Source: Membranipora membranacea
Lineage: Eukaryota; Bryozoa; Gymnolaemata; Cheilostomatida; Membraniporidae
Length of the DNA: 64,000 nt
Assembly: GCA_914767715.1 (NCBI GenBank)
Contig: OU612067.1
Span: 10,230,001-10,294,000, forward strand
Direction of reading: 5' to 3'
Position numbers and translations under genes: made by a program. Below, piece by piece: positions 24,101 to 38,975 of this stretch. The notes beneath the pieces are model-generated. The model was not told the DNA's origin, searched no databases, and saw nothing but the letters and a program-made list of their open reading frames with translations. How positions within the stretch are numbered: the stretch's first letter is position 1; every line of letters begins with the position of its first letter.

Positions 24101-27100
24101 TTATACATGGCTGGGCGGATAGCTGTGTGTCGCTGTGTAGCTGCCTTTAGTGCTGGCTGGAGCTGGAGGGATTGGTGTCAAGGTCGTTGTTGTCGTGTAG
24201 CTCACCGCTGTATATTTAGTCTTATTTTCGGCGGGTTTACAGCAACATATTTTTCCACAGAAGTTTCTCCATGACGTAAGCGTCTTACTCGACCACACCC
24301 AGAATCCAGATGTTATCCCCACCACTAAGCACATGAAGTATTTTAACATGAATACTGAATAGTCAGGTTTAGCCCCAGATTTAGGGTCACACGGGCACGT
24401 AATTGTCCTGTCCCAATCTTCCCTAAAGTGCTGTTCATAGAAATGACAGGCTATGACGATTGTGGCTGGCACTGTATATAAGACCGAGAAAACTCCAATT
24501 CTTATCATGAGCTTCTCAAGTTTTTCAGTCCTTTGCTGACCTTGCTGCCGTATAGCATCACGTATACGAAATAAGCTGACGAATCCAGCCAATAAAAAGG
24601 ATGTCCCTATTATTAGATATACAAAGAGAGGCCCAAGAACGAAGCCTCGCAGGTTATTCATATTCTGGTTACCTACGTAGCAGATACCGGAGACATGATC
24701 ACCATCCACACTGCTCATAGCTAACACTGTTATAGATTTTATCGATGGTATCAGCCAGGCCACCAGATGGAAATACTGGGAGTAGCTGGCTATGGCTTCC
24801 TGTCCCCACTTGAGTCCTGCGGCTAAGAACCAGGTGAAGGAGAGAATCACCCACCATATCGACGACGCCATACCGAAGAAGTAGATAAGTAGAAACACTA
24901 CCGTACAGAGGGCCGGCCCTGTGGACTGGTATCGTATAAAGTCTCCGTCACAGGCTACAGCCTGATGGCCAGCAGCGAGTCTAATGATATAACCTATGGA
25001 CACCATGAGGTAACAGCCAGAGAGGAATATTATTGGTCGTTCGGGGTACTCGAATCTCTCCATATCTATGAAGAATGTGAGAACTGTTAGAAGCGTGGAG
25101 ACGCAGCAGAGAATACTCCAGGATCCGATCCAGAAGACAGCAAAGCGCCGAGCTTCCTCTGAGAAGTACGCACCCTCACAGTTCATAGCGCAATGCGGTA
25201 TCCCTCCTGTATACACTTCATTGTAGTAACGAGACTCTGTGAAAATAAAACCGAACATCACAATAAATATATTTATTTATAACTATGGAAACACCAGTCG
25301 CACTCAAATATTTCGGAACCTAGTTTCTTTTAAAACACACACATTTTCAAAGAATGTTTTATCGGGCATCAAACTGTTTTGTGTCAGGTTTTTGGCTTGT
25401 TCTAGGATTTTTTTCACACAGGGAGAGTTGAAGGGAAGAAGTAGCCATGTCCTGGACAGAGCAAGCTTGCCGTCATGTCGCAGTTAATGAACCTGTTTAT
25501 GCTATGATTGTCGAGACATGGCCTGGACATGTCAGATTATCTTGCACACAAAAATGCTACAGTTGTCCCTAAAATTATGATAAATATTTTATTTTGACAC
25601 TTGGAAGCGGTCTAATTTCGTCTTATTATAATATTATGTGAAAGACCTGGTATTGGCATTTGTACAATAAGAGTGGCATACGATGAATTCTAATGTATAT
25701 AAAACGAGCATGTGTCATATGTATCGAGAGTGTCAAGCGTGCATAAAAAATGATGGATTGATATTCAATTAATTACTACACAAAGTTATGTTATTGAGGA
25801 AGGAGTATCATTTTTCCTGTATCTGCTGTATTAGATGTCAGGGATGATTTTGTGGCAGTAGCAGACACAATGAGTTCAACGCATAGCTAGAATAGAAGAA
25901 GTTAACTTTTTTCCCAAGACAATATGGATGCCAAAAGAAGCAATGATTAGCCAAGTTTTATGGAAAAGCAATATTTACAGAGCTGGTATTTCCTGGTAAT
26001 AGGCCGATCCCTCAATACCATTCAGTAGAGAATCAGGAAAAGGTGTAGAAAAGCTACTGGAACTCACCTCTAGGTATGGTGTAGAGTGGGTTCCTACATC
26101 CACATTTAGTGGTACATAGCTCGGGCGGTAGCAGGTCCCCAGCATTTATAAGAGGAGTGTCAGGGTTTATTGGCAACATCCCACTCAGTCTGTCGTCATA
26201 ATCTGCAAAAAAAGACCAGTTCATTACACACCAGTGTCCTGAGTAGCTGTTTAGAGGATGGTTGTTTGTGGATATTGGTGTTTTATTGACATGCCGTTGT
26301 GTTGCAATGAAGACCAAATAGAGCAAAAGCTTGCAAAAAAAAGAAGTTCTGACGCAATTATAAATTATCACTTGATCGACATCGCTTGGTGAAAAGAGAT
26401 CACGACGGGTGTCGGGTAGGGTAATTTTCGTTGCAATACAAAGCTTGGAATTGGATGCAACAGATGTACAATGTAATGTGTAATTAAATATTTAACTAAA
26501 ATTAATTCTGATAAACAGACATAATTGATAGACCTTAAACAAGACATTTTATTGCGCAGATGGTTCATTCCTAATCAGCGTTCTCTCAAATGCTCAGTAT
26601 TCAATTTTGACCAGAAAACATCAGGAATTTAGGAAATTACAATAATAATTTCTGACTATTGTAAATTATTATTACGTAAACATTTAATTGATGGCTGCCA
26701 CTATGTAGCCAGCATGAGTAGGGGGTGATGTAACGAAGCGAGCCTCTCTGGATTAATACATGGTGCCCTTATTGGCAATCGCTGACAGCCTAGAGATAAT
26801 CAGACATCAAATAGAGACGCTGACTAATCAAATCATATGTACTACAAACTGACAACATAAACACGAATAGCCCGCAGGCATATAAGTTTACAGGACTCTA
26901 CTCAACACCTCCCAAACATCTCAGAAACAAAATCAAAGTTTTCAGGCTAAATCGCAGAATAGCCAGAAACCTTAATTTACCTTTATGCAATATGGAAGTA
27001 ACGCATCATGGACCTATCAAATTTATATCAAACCAAGCCGTGATAGACCTAAGGCTCCGAAGGCAGGTTCTTTGTTAGATTAATGGCATGGAGGGATGTG

Positions 27101-30100
27101 AAGGGTAGAAGGGTATGTAAGAGGAGCATTGACATCTCTAGGTAGTGCCCTCAAGCTTGTAATAACATCTTGTTGGCAGATTTGACAGCTTCCAAGCTTG
27201 TTATAATGTGGTGAACAATAAATTAGTGCAATCCTGTCATGTTATCCCTACAAAATCAAACACTATTAGTGCAGATTTTGAGCCCTGGTTGAAGATTTTT
27301 ATTGAAATGCCGATAACAACACAGGAAACTAACAGTACAATTTGTGTTGCATTGATTCAAATTTGAGGAATTTCTAACGAGAGGGTGTTAACTATTTAGC
27401 TGTTTGGTGTTGACTTGTATTGGATGTGTCAACCCTTGTATGCTAACACCTCAAATATTCTAATGACTGTAAAAAGTCAATCACAGGTCTGTGTTGAAGA
27501 GGAGAGGTTAGGGGAGTCATGAGTAGAGTTAGGTCTATACTAGCAGGATGATGAGAGGTATACGAAGCTATTGACACAAGAGCTCAGCACAGCTCTCACA
27601 CAAGCTCAATGTCAATTCACAAATGTTTACAATGAGATCGGCCGCACTCAAAACGCAAACACGAAGTCAGAGTCAAGGATGAGACATTTATTCAAATTAT
27701 GTTGAATAATGCATGCCAAATTACTACTTTCCCTTAAACAAATCTGAGCCCAAAGAACAGGCAAAGCCAAAAGTGACAGCAGTGTACACTGTCAGCAAGG
27801 TGTCAGCAGCAGTGTTGAGCCAGCAGTGGCTTGACTTCCTATATCAGTTTGTGTATACAATATTATACAGCCGTGTTTGTTTAGATGCACAAGTGTGCAG
27901 GCCATTTTTACTTTTTGATGATACTTGATAAAACAGATTTGACTTTAATTGATGGAAACCACAATAGAATTAAAATTCACATAGCCGCAATTATTTACTA
28001 ATCTCCTATGCTAGCCTCAGTTGAGGCAGATACAGGAGTCGGAGTTCGTTCACATCAATGTTTAGAAGGAATCTCCTTCATCCTATAAGTGGCCTGTCAG
28101 TAATGGCACTTGCACGTCGTTGTCATAGTCTTTTAGAGATGTCAATAGATTCATGACACCCTGGCCAGGAAGTGTCAAAAGTGTGCTGAATGACTAAAAC
28201 ACTACTTCTTCTGAAGTTAATGTTGATATTGTTAACAGATTTTTATGGAAATTGGGGTTTCACTTACACCGAACAGGACGAAAAGATTGTGATATGATAT
28301 TTTCGCCAGGCTTCCTAGGCAATCCCAAAACCATGAAAACCAATTTGCCCCCAATGCAAAGACTTGATGTAGTCTGGAAGATGGAAGCTATAATGATTAT
28401 TTTCAGATTGGAAGTATTGAGAAGCACCCAGAAACCTGTTTTGTAGAGCAAAAAAAGGAAAGACAGCCGGTCTGGCAGGAATTGGATTGAGAATTTCACA
28501 ATATGGCATCTCATAGAATAACAGGATATTATAGATATTATATTTCATTTGATTAAATGTCATGTCACTTTATTTTGCGCCCAGTTGGATAACCTTTTTA
28601 AATATTTCAAACAAAACATTCTGACACCGGTGGTCGATGGTCTTATATTTCAGTCAAGATATCCAAATTAAACTAATCACAGTCTCAAAGCAGTTAGGAA
28701 TTGAGCGGGTGTACATTTGGGAGTTATGTCACTTGATCGTCTCAAAACATGAGTTGCATATAGAGTACAGTACTGCAGTTTCGGGATACTATAAATTTCC
28801 TGGCAAATGAAATATTATTGATTTAGACACAAGCTTTATAAACTGTAAATATATCATTATCACCTCTCAGTTGTCGTCTGATATAAAAGTCACCTGTCAT
28901 TGAATGAAGCACTAGCAAGCACCTTGCAATCAGTGTCACCCTAATGGGTATTAATTAACCTAACAGATGTAAGTGTGAGTAGTAATTCATGGTATGACAG
29001 TCACTTGGCATAAACTGCAGTGTTTACCCTTAGAAAAACAGGCAAGGCCAATGGAAACATTTTCATGACAAACATCATAGACCACATCAGATTGCTGTCG
29101 CAACAAAGGGATGATTTCTGAATACAGTTGTGCAGGAACATGTTATTTTACGAAAGCGGAGAGTTTTGCCCTGCCAAGTTTGTGGTGTTATGGTGGTCGT
29201 ATTCGTTGGTATTCTGGTCCTCATATAATTATCGAGCTACTGATCAAGGATAAAGGTGTTATAATTATAGTTGGAAACTGTAGAAATTGCAGCTGCAGCT
29301 GAATACGCAGCCTCATGGCACCAGTGTTACAATGCCAGATATAACACAGTAAGATATGGATGCCATAGAATGGTATGATGTACATTCGCCAGGTTAGTAG
29401 TGACTGACAGGCCGTCACTTGTTGCCTGACACACACAAGCAGGTTCTCTTTTTATTGACAGTAGTATTATAAGTGACTTTTATTTCCTAAGCTGGGGGAT
29501 TAACACCTGTATGCAGGGATCAGTGAGAATATTGAATGACAGGCATTGTCCCCTGCATAAGTCATATTAGATTTGCAGTAAATAATTTAATGACACACAC
29601 TTGTCGCTCTCGCCTAAAGAGAAATCATAAAGGAAATAACATTTATTAAGTTCTCCTTGTTATAAACAAAAATATTCTTCCAACAGCATCTGCTCCGAGG
29701 TGTCAATCTAGCATCCTCTCAAACCCAAATACAAAAGCTTTCAACAACGCTGACCAAGTCCTTGGAAACGAACTGAAATACACTTCCAAACCACACCACA
29801 TGCAAAATCCAGCACGCCATTCCTTGATACAATTACACTAATTATGGTTAATTAGGGATTAAATCAAAACCCTAATCTTAGCCCAGTCAGACAGTGACAG
29901 CCTATAACAATGTGCTAACAAGGCTAATCATGAGATTAGCATCTCTAATTCCCAGCAAGAGATTCACCTAACAAGCCACGATTATCTCCGTCCAACTGTC
30001 ACCTATGCCATCATCGATGTATTACCTATTATACTGTTATGTTATGTACCAACAAACAAGGCCTTCAATTCTCTTAAATCAAGCAAGAAACTTTTGATGG

Positions 30101-30772
30101 AGCAGCGAATACTTCTTCCTGGCTACCTACTGATACCCTTAAATAATCACAATTTAGTAATGAAAAATGAAAACATATCTTCCTCTCTGATAGACCCTAA
30201 AATCTTGAAGGTATAACAAAGTAATACTCACTAAGACCAGAATCAGGGGAGTCTGTAGATCCTGGTTGTATAGGTCCAGGTTTAGCCGGAGGTTTTATCA
30301 TCGGTTTGATGGTGGTAGGTGAGACGCTGGAGGTATTAAAATCCATACACAGGTTGTCTTTGTCACCATACTCCGGCAGATCTTCGCACCTCATCCTCTC
30401 CGGCCACACAAAACCATACTGTCTCATGAGAGGAGCGCAGCCTGACTTAGCTCTCTCGCAGACGCTCCGACACGCAGGTAGAGGCTTGTGATAGTTTGTT
30501 ACACAGATAGGTGTATACATGCTACACAAGAAGAACTGTAAGTCTGGTGAGCATTTGATCTCCACAAGAGGCCAGAACTGGTGAACCTCCAGGCCGGCTT
30601 CCTCCTGATTGTCGTGGTTGAATTGATTAGGCATATATGTCATGTTGTATCCGATACCTTTACACATAGGAATTGTGATCTCCTGGCAGGTTTTGACTGT
30701 GAACCTCTCCGATCCTGCCAGTACCAGGCTCGTTGTGACAGCTACTAGGATGAGAAGTTTGAGCACTGCCAT
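24101..30772 (-). CDS. FZD5/8: Frizzled 5/8-type Wnt receptor (603 aa, complete, 3 exons)
   Basis: Exons 30772-30232, 26202-26068 and 25236-24101 join in phase 1 at both introns (604 codons with the stop). The chosen start gives a classic signal peptide ([12 protein letters not shown]...); the in-frame ATG at 30835 would only add a hydrophilic leader. Residues about 29-150 form the Wnt-binding cysteine-rich domain with all ten cysteines ([44 protein letters not shown]). A Pro/Thr linker leads to the seven-helix domain ([12 protein letters not shown]-like helix 2, [12 protein letters not shown] helix 3, [17 protein letters not shown]). The Dishevelled-binding KTxxxW motif is KTLTSW at about residues 543-548. 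The C-terminus PPSHV is a class I PDZ ligand, like PLSQV of vertebrate FZD8. Overall similarity is highest to FZD5/8. It acts at the plasma membrane in Wnt signalling. Intron 1 (4 kb) holds no gene I recognise. Confidence 0.95.
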
Positions 30773-32033
30773 GTTTGCAGTCAGTAATCTGTGCTGCTTT
30801 GATGTGTAGTCCCAATAGAGAGATAGGGATGGCAAATATCTACCGCATCGAGATGTGTTTGCGGGAGTGTTCAGAAATTAAATTAGTCCTGCAAAATTAA
30901 ACAGATAGATGCATCATCGATTCTCCCTAACACTTAATTATATCAAAAACTAATCCACTTAGCAAATAAAGTTTTTTTGCTGTAAGATCAATAATAACAA
31001 AGTTTGCGATGGTAGACACCCTGTGCCTGTGGTAGTATGACGTCGTTATAAAAATCGAGAGATCAATTCATCGCAAAAATCTGGCTCTCTTGCGCGAGTC
31101 ACCTTAATCATTGACATTCAGAGATTTTCGGTGTACAAAAACAGAAAATAGCGTTATGATGATTGGAATAATAGCAGCATAAATCGCATATGCTTTAATT
31201 TTGGAGAACTGCTGTAAGGTGCTTTAAGGGTTTGAAAGCTTCTGGCAGCTAGTATTGGACCAAAACAAAACTCGTTGAATACACTTAAATTTCTACATAC
31301 CTCTCCCTTCTAGCCGTCAGTAGGGTTTACTAAAACTAAATTCCAACTATAAACTCCTCGTTTTCACCAACTAAATCAGCAAGCTGTATATCCTTCCCGA
31401 CTAAGAAGTATGAATGAAATCAGACGCAGTCAAATAATATGTTATGATGAGATGCGGCTTGCTAAGAAGACAATGATGATTTGACTCAGCCTCCTATAGT
31501 ATTCTCAGCGCCTCGGTGAGAGATGTTTGTAGATTCAGTTCCTCACAAGTCTCTGACTGCACACAAGTATACACAATGTACCGTACGTTAGGAGAGGAGA
31601 GCACAGCAATGTTTACATCTATATGACTACAGCAAGGCTGTTCAATATGCCTCTCCGCTCGCTGAGTTGAATTTAATCCTTGGACAAATTTGTTTAGGTC
31701 TTGACGATGCAAACACTTTTGGTGCACTTGAGTACTGAATAATAATAGTGAAAGCTGGTGTCACTTGCTCTATATATAATATATGTCCACACTACAACCA
31801 GCGTAGCGCTATTATAGTCTGTATATCTGTCTATGTTCTGTAGCTGATGATGCCGCTTCTTATATATTGTAATCTCAGAGTCAGCACTGATGATGATTTG
31901 CTATATAAAGTTTATATTAAACTATTATTTCACCTCTAGCTTTGTTGGACACTTGATGGTATATGACATTCAAGCATACACACAGATGAATATACTGATT
32001 GTTATTAATATGATATAGTCAGGCAAAGCAGGC

Positions 32034-32056
32034 TAGCAGGCAGGCAGGCAGGCAGG
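32034..32056. repeat. (CAGG)n microsatellite
   Basis: About five to six tandem CAGG units. Confidence 0.85.
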
Positions 32057-33809
32057 CGGGTCTTACCGCAATCTTATAATATATAATAGAGAGCCGTGTA
32101 GCGTGGAGAGAATCTAATAGCATGATGATTAGGCACTTAACTCTATTGTGTAAAAGTGTCAACCTTTCACTGCGCTGCAGTGACACTCTTGCGTCACATT
32201 GTTTCGCCGTATCGCACACAGTATAATTAGCCGTTGCCATCAAAAGATTATGATGGGATTTGACCATTTAACCATTCTGAGCCTGATGGTTTAGAAATTT
32301 TCAAAGTTTGGTGAATAATTGTGGTTGTGTGGCCAGGACCACTTGAATGTTTAGAAGCATTCTGCTGTTGATATGATTTTCGTTTTGACATCTGTTGTGT
32401 CAACTGCACTGCGCTAGAAGTTCTGCAATGCTGATCAAATAATGCAGTCCATCGGTTAAGATTTTTGAAGTATTTTTAACCAATAAATCATCATGAATTA
32501 TGAAATGATTTTCCTTTAGCCTAGCAGCATTTTCATTTTCCTAGCCACCAGTACAGTACCAAATAGCTGACTCATATTGTTATTAATTATATTTATTTAC
32601 CCACTTACATAACAAATAGAACAAATAAAATGCAATCTGCAGAGAGATTTGTCTACTCCCAGCTAGAATGGATCACACACAAGGTCATCCAGCTCAAAAC
32701 TCCGCTCCTGAGATTTCTCTCCCCACCAAGAACGTCGGCATCACATATGTTGTTTATTAGCGGCATATGGAACGAACACCAGTGGAATTGCTCAGCTATT
32801 CTGAGATATATTATGAGAGCCTTGAGAGAAGAAAAATAGATTATGTAATAGTGACACTGTATAGGGAGCTATCAGGGAGCAGCGATCAGCGGAATTAGCT
32901 ACCATTTGGCCGATTGCATGTCAGCAGCCGATTATATCTATGATGATTTCTTCCATTTCATGATTAAACGCTAGCATGCTATGCCATCTCCACACAAAAG
33001 AACATTCAAACTTTAATCACACTAATTATTGGAAGACCTGTCGGGAAGGTATGGCTGACTCAAGCTACTTATGGGACGTCGGGTAGACCCCCGACTGGGC
33101 GGGTCAGAGGGGTGCTCCGCGGTGGAGCCAATCGGAATTTCATTAATCCATTCAGCCATAAACATCTCCATTGATTAGCTGGAGTTTTCTAACTAATAAT
33201 TTCACCACTTGCGGATATTATAAATAAGACGTGAAAATGTGTCACTATTTAATTGAATAAGATCATGAATTTATAGAAAATCTAACAGCTTAAACTGGGT
33301 CTGTTTTGGTGATTCAGCGTTATTTCAGTTCCCTGTTGTACCAAATTTATCTTAATAACTAAGTTTGTGCCAAAACTCTTTGCTGTTGAGTCAGCATAGC
33401 TCTATATGGATTGTCGGATGTGTCAGCTTGACTCTACATGGGAGAAAATAAATCCATTCAGTTGAGTACCAGCTGGTTTAATACGAAACTTGAAGAAGAG
33501 ATAATTATCTTGACATATAACTGCGCTCTACCAGTATTAAATTCTGATAGTGTCGATGTTCGCCCCTTTGCTCTTCGAGTTATGCATATACCGGGGTTAT
33601 GAATGCGCCAGCATCTTACACTGATGTAACTGTAGGGTCGTAGTTTGAAAGAAATGGTAGGGGAGGCAAAAGTCAGAGACAGAAGCATCCCCAGTAACCT
33701 CCTCCCCGAGCAATTTGAGACATATAATGAGCAAATGGAAATACCAGAGGAGCTGATTCTGACTTGGATTATTCAATTAGAGTGTTTTTAGGCTACTGTA
33801 TTTAGCTTT

Positions 33810-33842
33810 CTAGGGGAGGCAGTGCCTCCCTGCCTCCCCTAG
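33810..33842. repeat. Perfect 12-bp-arm palindrome
   Basis: CTAGGGGAGGCA and TGCCTCCCCTAG are exact inverted copies around a 9-nt spacer. Function unknown. Confidence 0.75.
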
Positions 33843-35539
33843 AACTACAGGCCCGAACTGCATGGTGTGATATCTCCGTTATGACAACCTGGCTGGTCTA
33901 AATATCATCCACGTTCATGTAAGATTTACTGTAACATCTTACGCTGAAGGGAAACAAAGGGAACGATAACAGATCTAATAAGAAGCTACCATATGTATCA
34001 ATCATCGCTTTTTTTGTCCTCTGTTATGAGGCTGTGACAATGCAGATTTTGGGTGGAAGGCATCTTATTACACATTTCTACACATGACCGTGACCGCCCA
34101 TTCTAGCATGGCCATATGATTATGACACATCTCTTTCCTAGACCCAATCACCAGGCCGTTTTAATACAGCAACAAAATTTAAAAGACAAGCATAGATTGA
34201 AAAAACACATTTGTGTGTTTCTCGGTTGAGTGATGATATTATAGCAAACTTTAAAACTTAAGCTGACCTCTCAGGTTGACCATACAGAGTAACAGGAAGC
34301 CTTACATACCAGCAGTCCATCCTCTGCTATTGGCAGACTTATATCTCAGTTTTCACACCAATAATCTACCTGGTCGGGGGAGGGGGGGCATTATCTCGCC
34401 AGTTTAGGAGTTATGTTTAGATGCGCAGCACGTAGACATACACACCTGTATCTTATCTCTAAATAATTGGAAGACATCAACGGAATTGTTTGAATGAATG
34501 GTGCCAGAAAATACTGAAATAATTGGAAAAATTGTAAACAAAAATACCTCAACATCTTGCTTTATTTATTTTTGGAGTGGACGAAATCTTGACATGATGA
34601 ATTATCAAACCACAATCAACTTTGTTTTTTGAGTAAAATGCTTTTAGAGCTAATGACAACCGTAATACTAAATAAATAGTATCAATGTTGAGGTCGGACA
34701 GGGGTGATATTGCCAGTACATGGTCTATGTGTGTAATAACTCTGAGGCTAAGCCACAGAAACCTTAAAGTGATTAGCGTTAGACATAATTTTACAGGCCA
34801 TTAGTTCGAGTTATCCTCTTGGTGGTGGGTCCTACTTGAACCCAGAGAAAAATGGGGTAATTGCGTCTAATATGCACACATTGGTCTACAATTTCCTAAT
34901 TCCTTGTGTTCTATTTTTGAGAGACCGAATTTTTGCGGCATATCAATGTAGGAAAGTTCACTAGCCATATCAATAAAGAAATCAAATTGTTGAAAAGAAA
35001 CAAATCTCAGTGATAAGATTACCAAACCAGTCATCATGCAATTTAGTTCTCCCTAAAATCTTTCTTCATCCTGCAATTTTCGCCCTCTTCCTCTCCATAA
35101 TTGTCACCGACTAGGTGATCGATGACAAGTTGAAGGTCATGCCCATTAGACTGTCGGAGGGCTGGTATTTTCTGTTGATTTGTAGCCTCAGGCTGTGATG
35201 GTATATGAGAATGTGACTATTTGAAGAGAGACAGGAGTACCACTTGTTGGGAGAGACAGATGTTCTCTGAGAGATTGAGCATGACTAAAAGGGTCCTCAA
35301 CGCAGGGTCTAATTGCTGCTGCAAAATGCAAATCGTGTAGATGCAGTCGGTTACTGAACGCTAGACTTAATGTCGAGTTCAGCAAATTATTGTTGTCTGC
35401 GAGAAGAAAGGGCTGAGGATGAGAATCTACCAGGGATCTAGAGATCTAGGTCACTTGCGCAATGGGAGCTAAATAAGAGTTCTAAATAAAACTCACATCC
35501 ATTTATAGTCTCGATACCATGTGAGAAACACCTTGATGT

Positions 35540-35705
35540 TGCTTGTTTTTTTTTGTTTCCGGTATCAGGACTGGTCTACGAACTGTATCCTTATGTGGTA
35601 CAGGAGCATTTGAGGTCAGATGCCATTCCTGACACCACTGTGATCATCCGGCGGGAGTTGAACACAGGACCTCTCGATTGAAAGACCCATAGTACCTCGA
35701 CCACT
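35540..35705 (-). mobile_element. tRNA-derived SINE
   Basis: Read on the minus strand, a tRNA-like head (AAGTGGTCGAGGTACTATGG, then the B box TGTTCAACTCC) is followed by a body containing GGAATGGCATCTGACC. The head starts near 35705. Confidence 0.5.
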
Positions 35706-38700
35706 TACTAATAAGAGTTCTAAATACCTCCCTTACAATATAATAAATAATACAAATAATATTGCCCATTGAATATTGGTATGTTCTGATAATGGTTTGA
35801 TGGCAATAGGTAAAGGTTGTCACTGTCAGAACAAGTATTCTATCTTGTTCCAGCTGAGCTCAGGTTCTTCAATAGCTTCATTATCTTCTCTCATTGATAA
35901 TTCTGATTCATCTACTTACATTCAAAAACAAAATCTTTTGATATTGATGTGATATTTAGTTTTTGAGTTTGGACTCAAACATATATAAGACTTACAAAAA
36001 ATTATTTACACTCTATTTTCTTGGTCCAGATGCCCATTCAGAATTCATTACCTCGATTTCAAAACTGTGGCTACCTTTAGCCGTGGGACATTTTGGTATA
36101 TACATTATGCATTTTACTATGTGTTTTATGCTGTGAAGCTTGCAGCATAGCAACTTAAAACCTAATTATCAGTTCCATAATCGCAGCATAGACTTTCACA
36201 TGAATAGAAGATTTCATACAAGAATTTCTGGCTTTTCATCACAAAAACCACTTCAACACGAATTAAATCACGTCACTGAATAGTCGAACCATTCCATTTC
36301 CTTTGTGCGGGACTCAAGTCCTCGCATTAAAAGAATTTAATTTCTTCTTCTTCGAGAATGAAAAACCTTAAATTGAAATTGTTATCGATTCTTGGGCGGC
36401 TTGTTTACAAGTAATTTTTTGCACCTGATTTTAGCTGTTGAGCGTATTGAGAAGCCGTCTTAGGCTCGGCTTAGATCAGCAATGGCTACCTTACACCTGG
36501 TCAGAATCATCCGCTTGATTACTCGCCGTATGTGTTACCTACAGAGTTGTATGCACATGCACAGTAGCCTTAAAATATTGCTGCAAAGGGCAGATATCAG
36601 AGTATCAAAACAAAATGAAGTACATAATATCACAGAGTGTGGATATATATATAGAGATATTGAATTTGTTGTCGCCAAATATTACCACGTGTAGGCGGAA
36701 AGATTTGTGGTAAAGTCATTTATTATGTTATATCGACACAATCATTTTTAGGTTTTGAGAGTTGAAGCAAGGTTTTGCCATCTGAATAGGTGGCACTGTT
36801 TAGCTAAGGTCTTGACACGGTTTCATTATCAGGTTTGAAGATGGATATTTGATTGATTTAGTGACTTCCTGTGAAAAACGTGAATCGTTAAAAAGTGATC
36901 GAAATGGGGCACCTGCTAAGTCTTGATGTTGCCTGTCATGACAGCTGGGATTGTCCTAGCTGGTCACAATCAAAATTGGTGGCAACGAAAATGATTTATC
37001 CGTTAATAGATTTTCCATCCATCACATTGTGTGGCAACCCAGTTGCACCGCCGGCAGGTTAATATGTCATGGTGTCCTGTCGTCATATTCCACTTTTTTT
37101 CTTTTAGAAAACCAGCTATCGATTTATGATAACCCCCACACTTTATAATTTTTATGATTACAGCATTTTGCAAACACTTTCAACTTGTATTCTGTTACAT
37201 AAAAGAGCGGAATACTTTCCTCTCGACTTGCGATGGAGTACGGTGGCAGGTGATCGCAGGTGCCATACAAGTACCCTTAAAGAGGCAGTGACACGGCCTG
37301 TTGTCACCACCACTGACTGTCTGCCATCATTGTCACCAACAGAAATGTGACAACCCCATCATAAGTGACACTCACTCTGCTATGCAATTATAGAAATGAC
37401 ATGCCGAATGAATCCTATTACCTGGGTGTTTACTGCATTGAGATTTTGGGATGATCATCTTGAGATCTTAGTGTGTTATATAGGCGATCATGTTATTGTG
37501 CGGCTTTTATATCCGGGATTGCACACCTACAGTATATAATCTTTAACAGCTCCTTACAAATGTCAGATGAGAGAATATTGTAGACATGTACTACACTACA
37601 GCGTAGTGCTGTACCTAGCCTGTATTTACAAGTTTTGTTGTGGGGGGGGGGGTGGGAAGACCTCCCCCACAACAAAGATTGTCAAGACAGGCCGTACTGT
37701 ACCATGTCCTAGGACCTAGACCTTTCCCGAGGCAAAATATGTTACTCTCTCCCGTTTCAGTGTCGATGCTAACTAAAAATCCAAAGTTATCTCAACTTAA
37801 TTATTGGAGAGACAAAAATTAGCATCTGAGACAGGTGATAAAGGTAAGCTAAAGCAAACCTGCTAATTCAGATGAACATGAGGGATTCTAAGTTATATAA
37901 CAAATTGTCTGTTGTACAAACTTTGAAATATTTTGAATAAAATGAATCATCGTCATAAAGTTACGGGCATCCACATATATGAACCCTAAACAATCTGGCC
38001 GGGCTAAGTAGTCGAATCCTACTAATAATTTTCTCATCTCTTGTCATGTGATGAGAGAAATATTATTCTTAATGCTTCACACTAACCTTACATTCACCTC
38101 TAAAGCATTTTAGGAGATTTCTCAAATCCTTTTTTGTAACAGCTGAATGTCTGTGATTGTACAGATGAAATCATATGCTTCGGAGTTGTCCTATGGTGGT
38201 CCATACAAACATTACCCATGTCAGCCATTGTAGACTGACATTTCATTGGGATGCGTGTAGTAGCCTTACTAGTTAGTATAGGGCAAAATCAACTGGTGAA
38301 AAGGAGAAATTCCTAGATTTTAATTGCAACCTCTGGATCAGTATATTTTTTTTTTACCTATTACTGAAGATAATTGCAATCTGCTATTCTTCGTGATATA
38401 TGTTAGCGGCATAACAAAATCCTTTTGAGATGATGGACTCTTTTCTGATGTTGAGGGAACACAACAAATTAAACCTTAACCCAGGCGAAAAAACCCATTG
38501 CAGACACATCATCAAATAAAACATTTGAAAGTTTCTTATATTGGCATCATGTGTATTATTTTGCCACCAATAGATGAAATATAACCATCAGTGATCCAGT
38601 GAGAAAGATTCTATTCTCTCTGTGGTGGGCGGGTGGCTGAGTAATACTGCAAAAGTCAGGTATCAAGGCGTGATGCCTTGATACGCAGTCTCTTGAAATA

Positions 38701-38975
38701 TCTCTATGCTTCAACTCTGCAGAAAAAAAAACGAACTTGTTCTATACGTAAAGAGTGTTTTAATCAACTCAACTAAAGAAGAAGGACACAACTCCGACTT
38801 ATATCGTTTTGACTATTCAAAGAAATGTGTGACTAACTTTACCTGTGAACAAAAGAATTGTATTCAATATTGTTTAAAACATCTTTAATATCAATAATAT
38901 TTGTTTACCAAATTTATTCTGGTGAAAGATTTAATCCTATGGCTCTACATCCAGTGAACAAAATGGAACATATTA

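Noticed and set aside
31494-31727. 77-codon minus-strand frame upstream of Frizzled as a gene
   Set aside because: It has no domain or convincing splice sites; at most it could be Frizzled 5' untranslated sequence.
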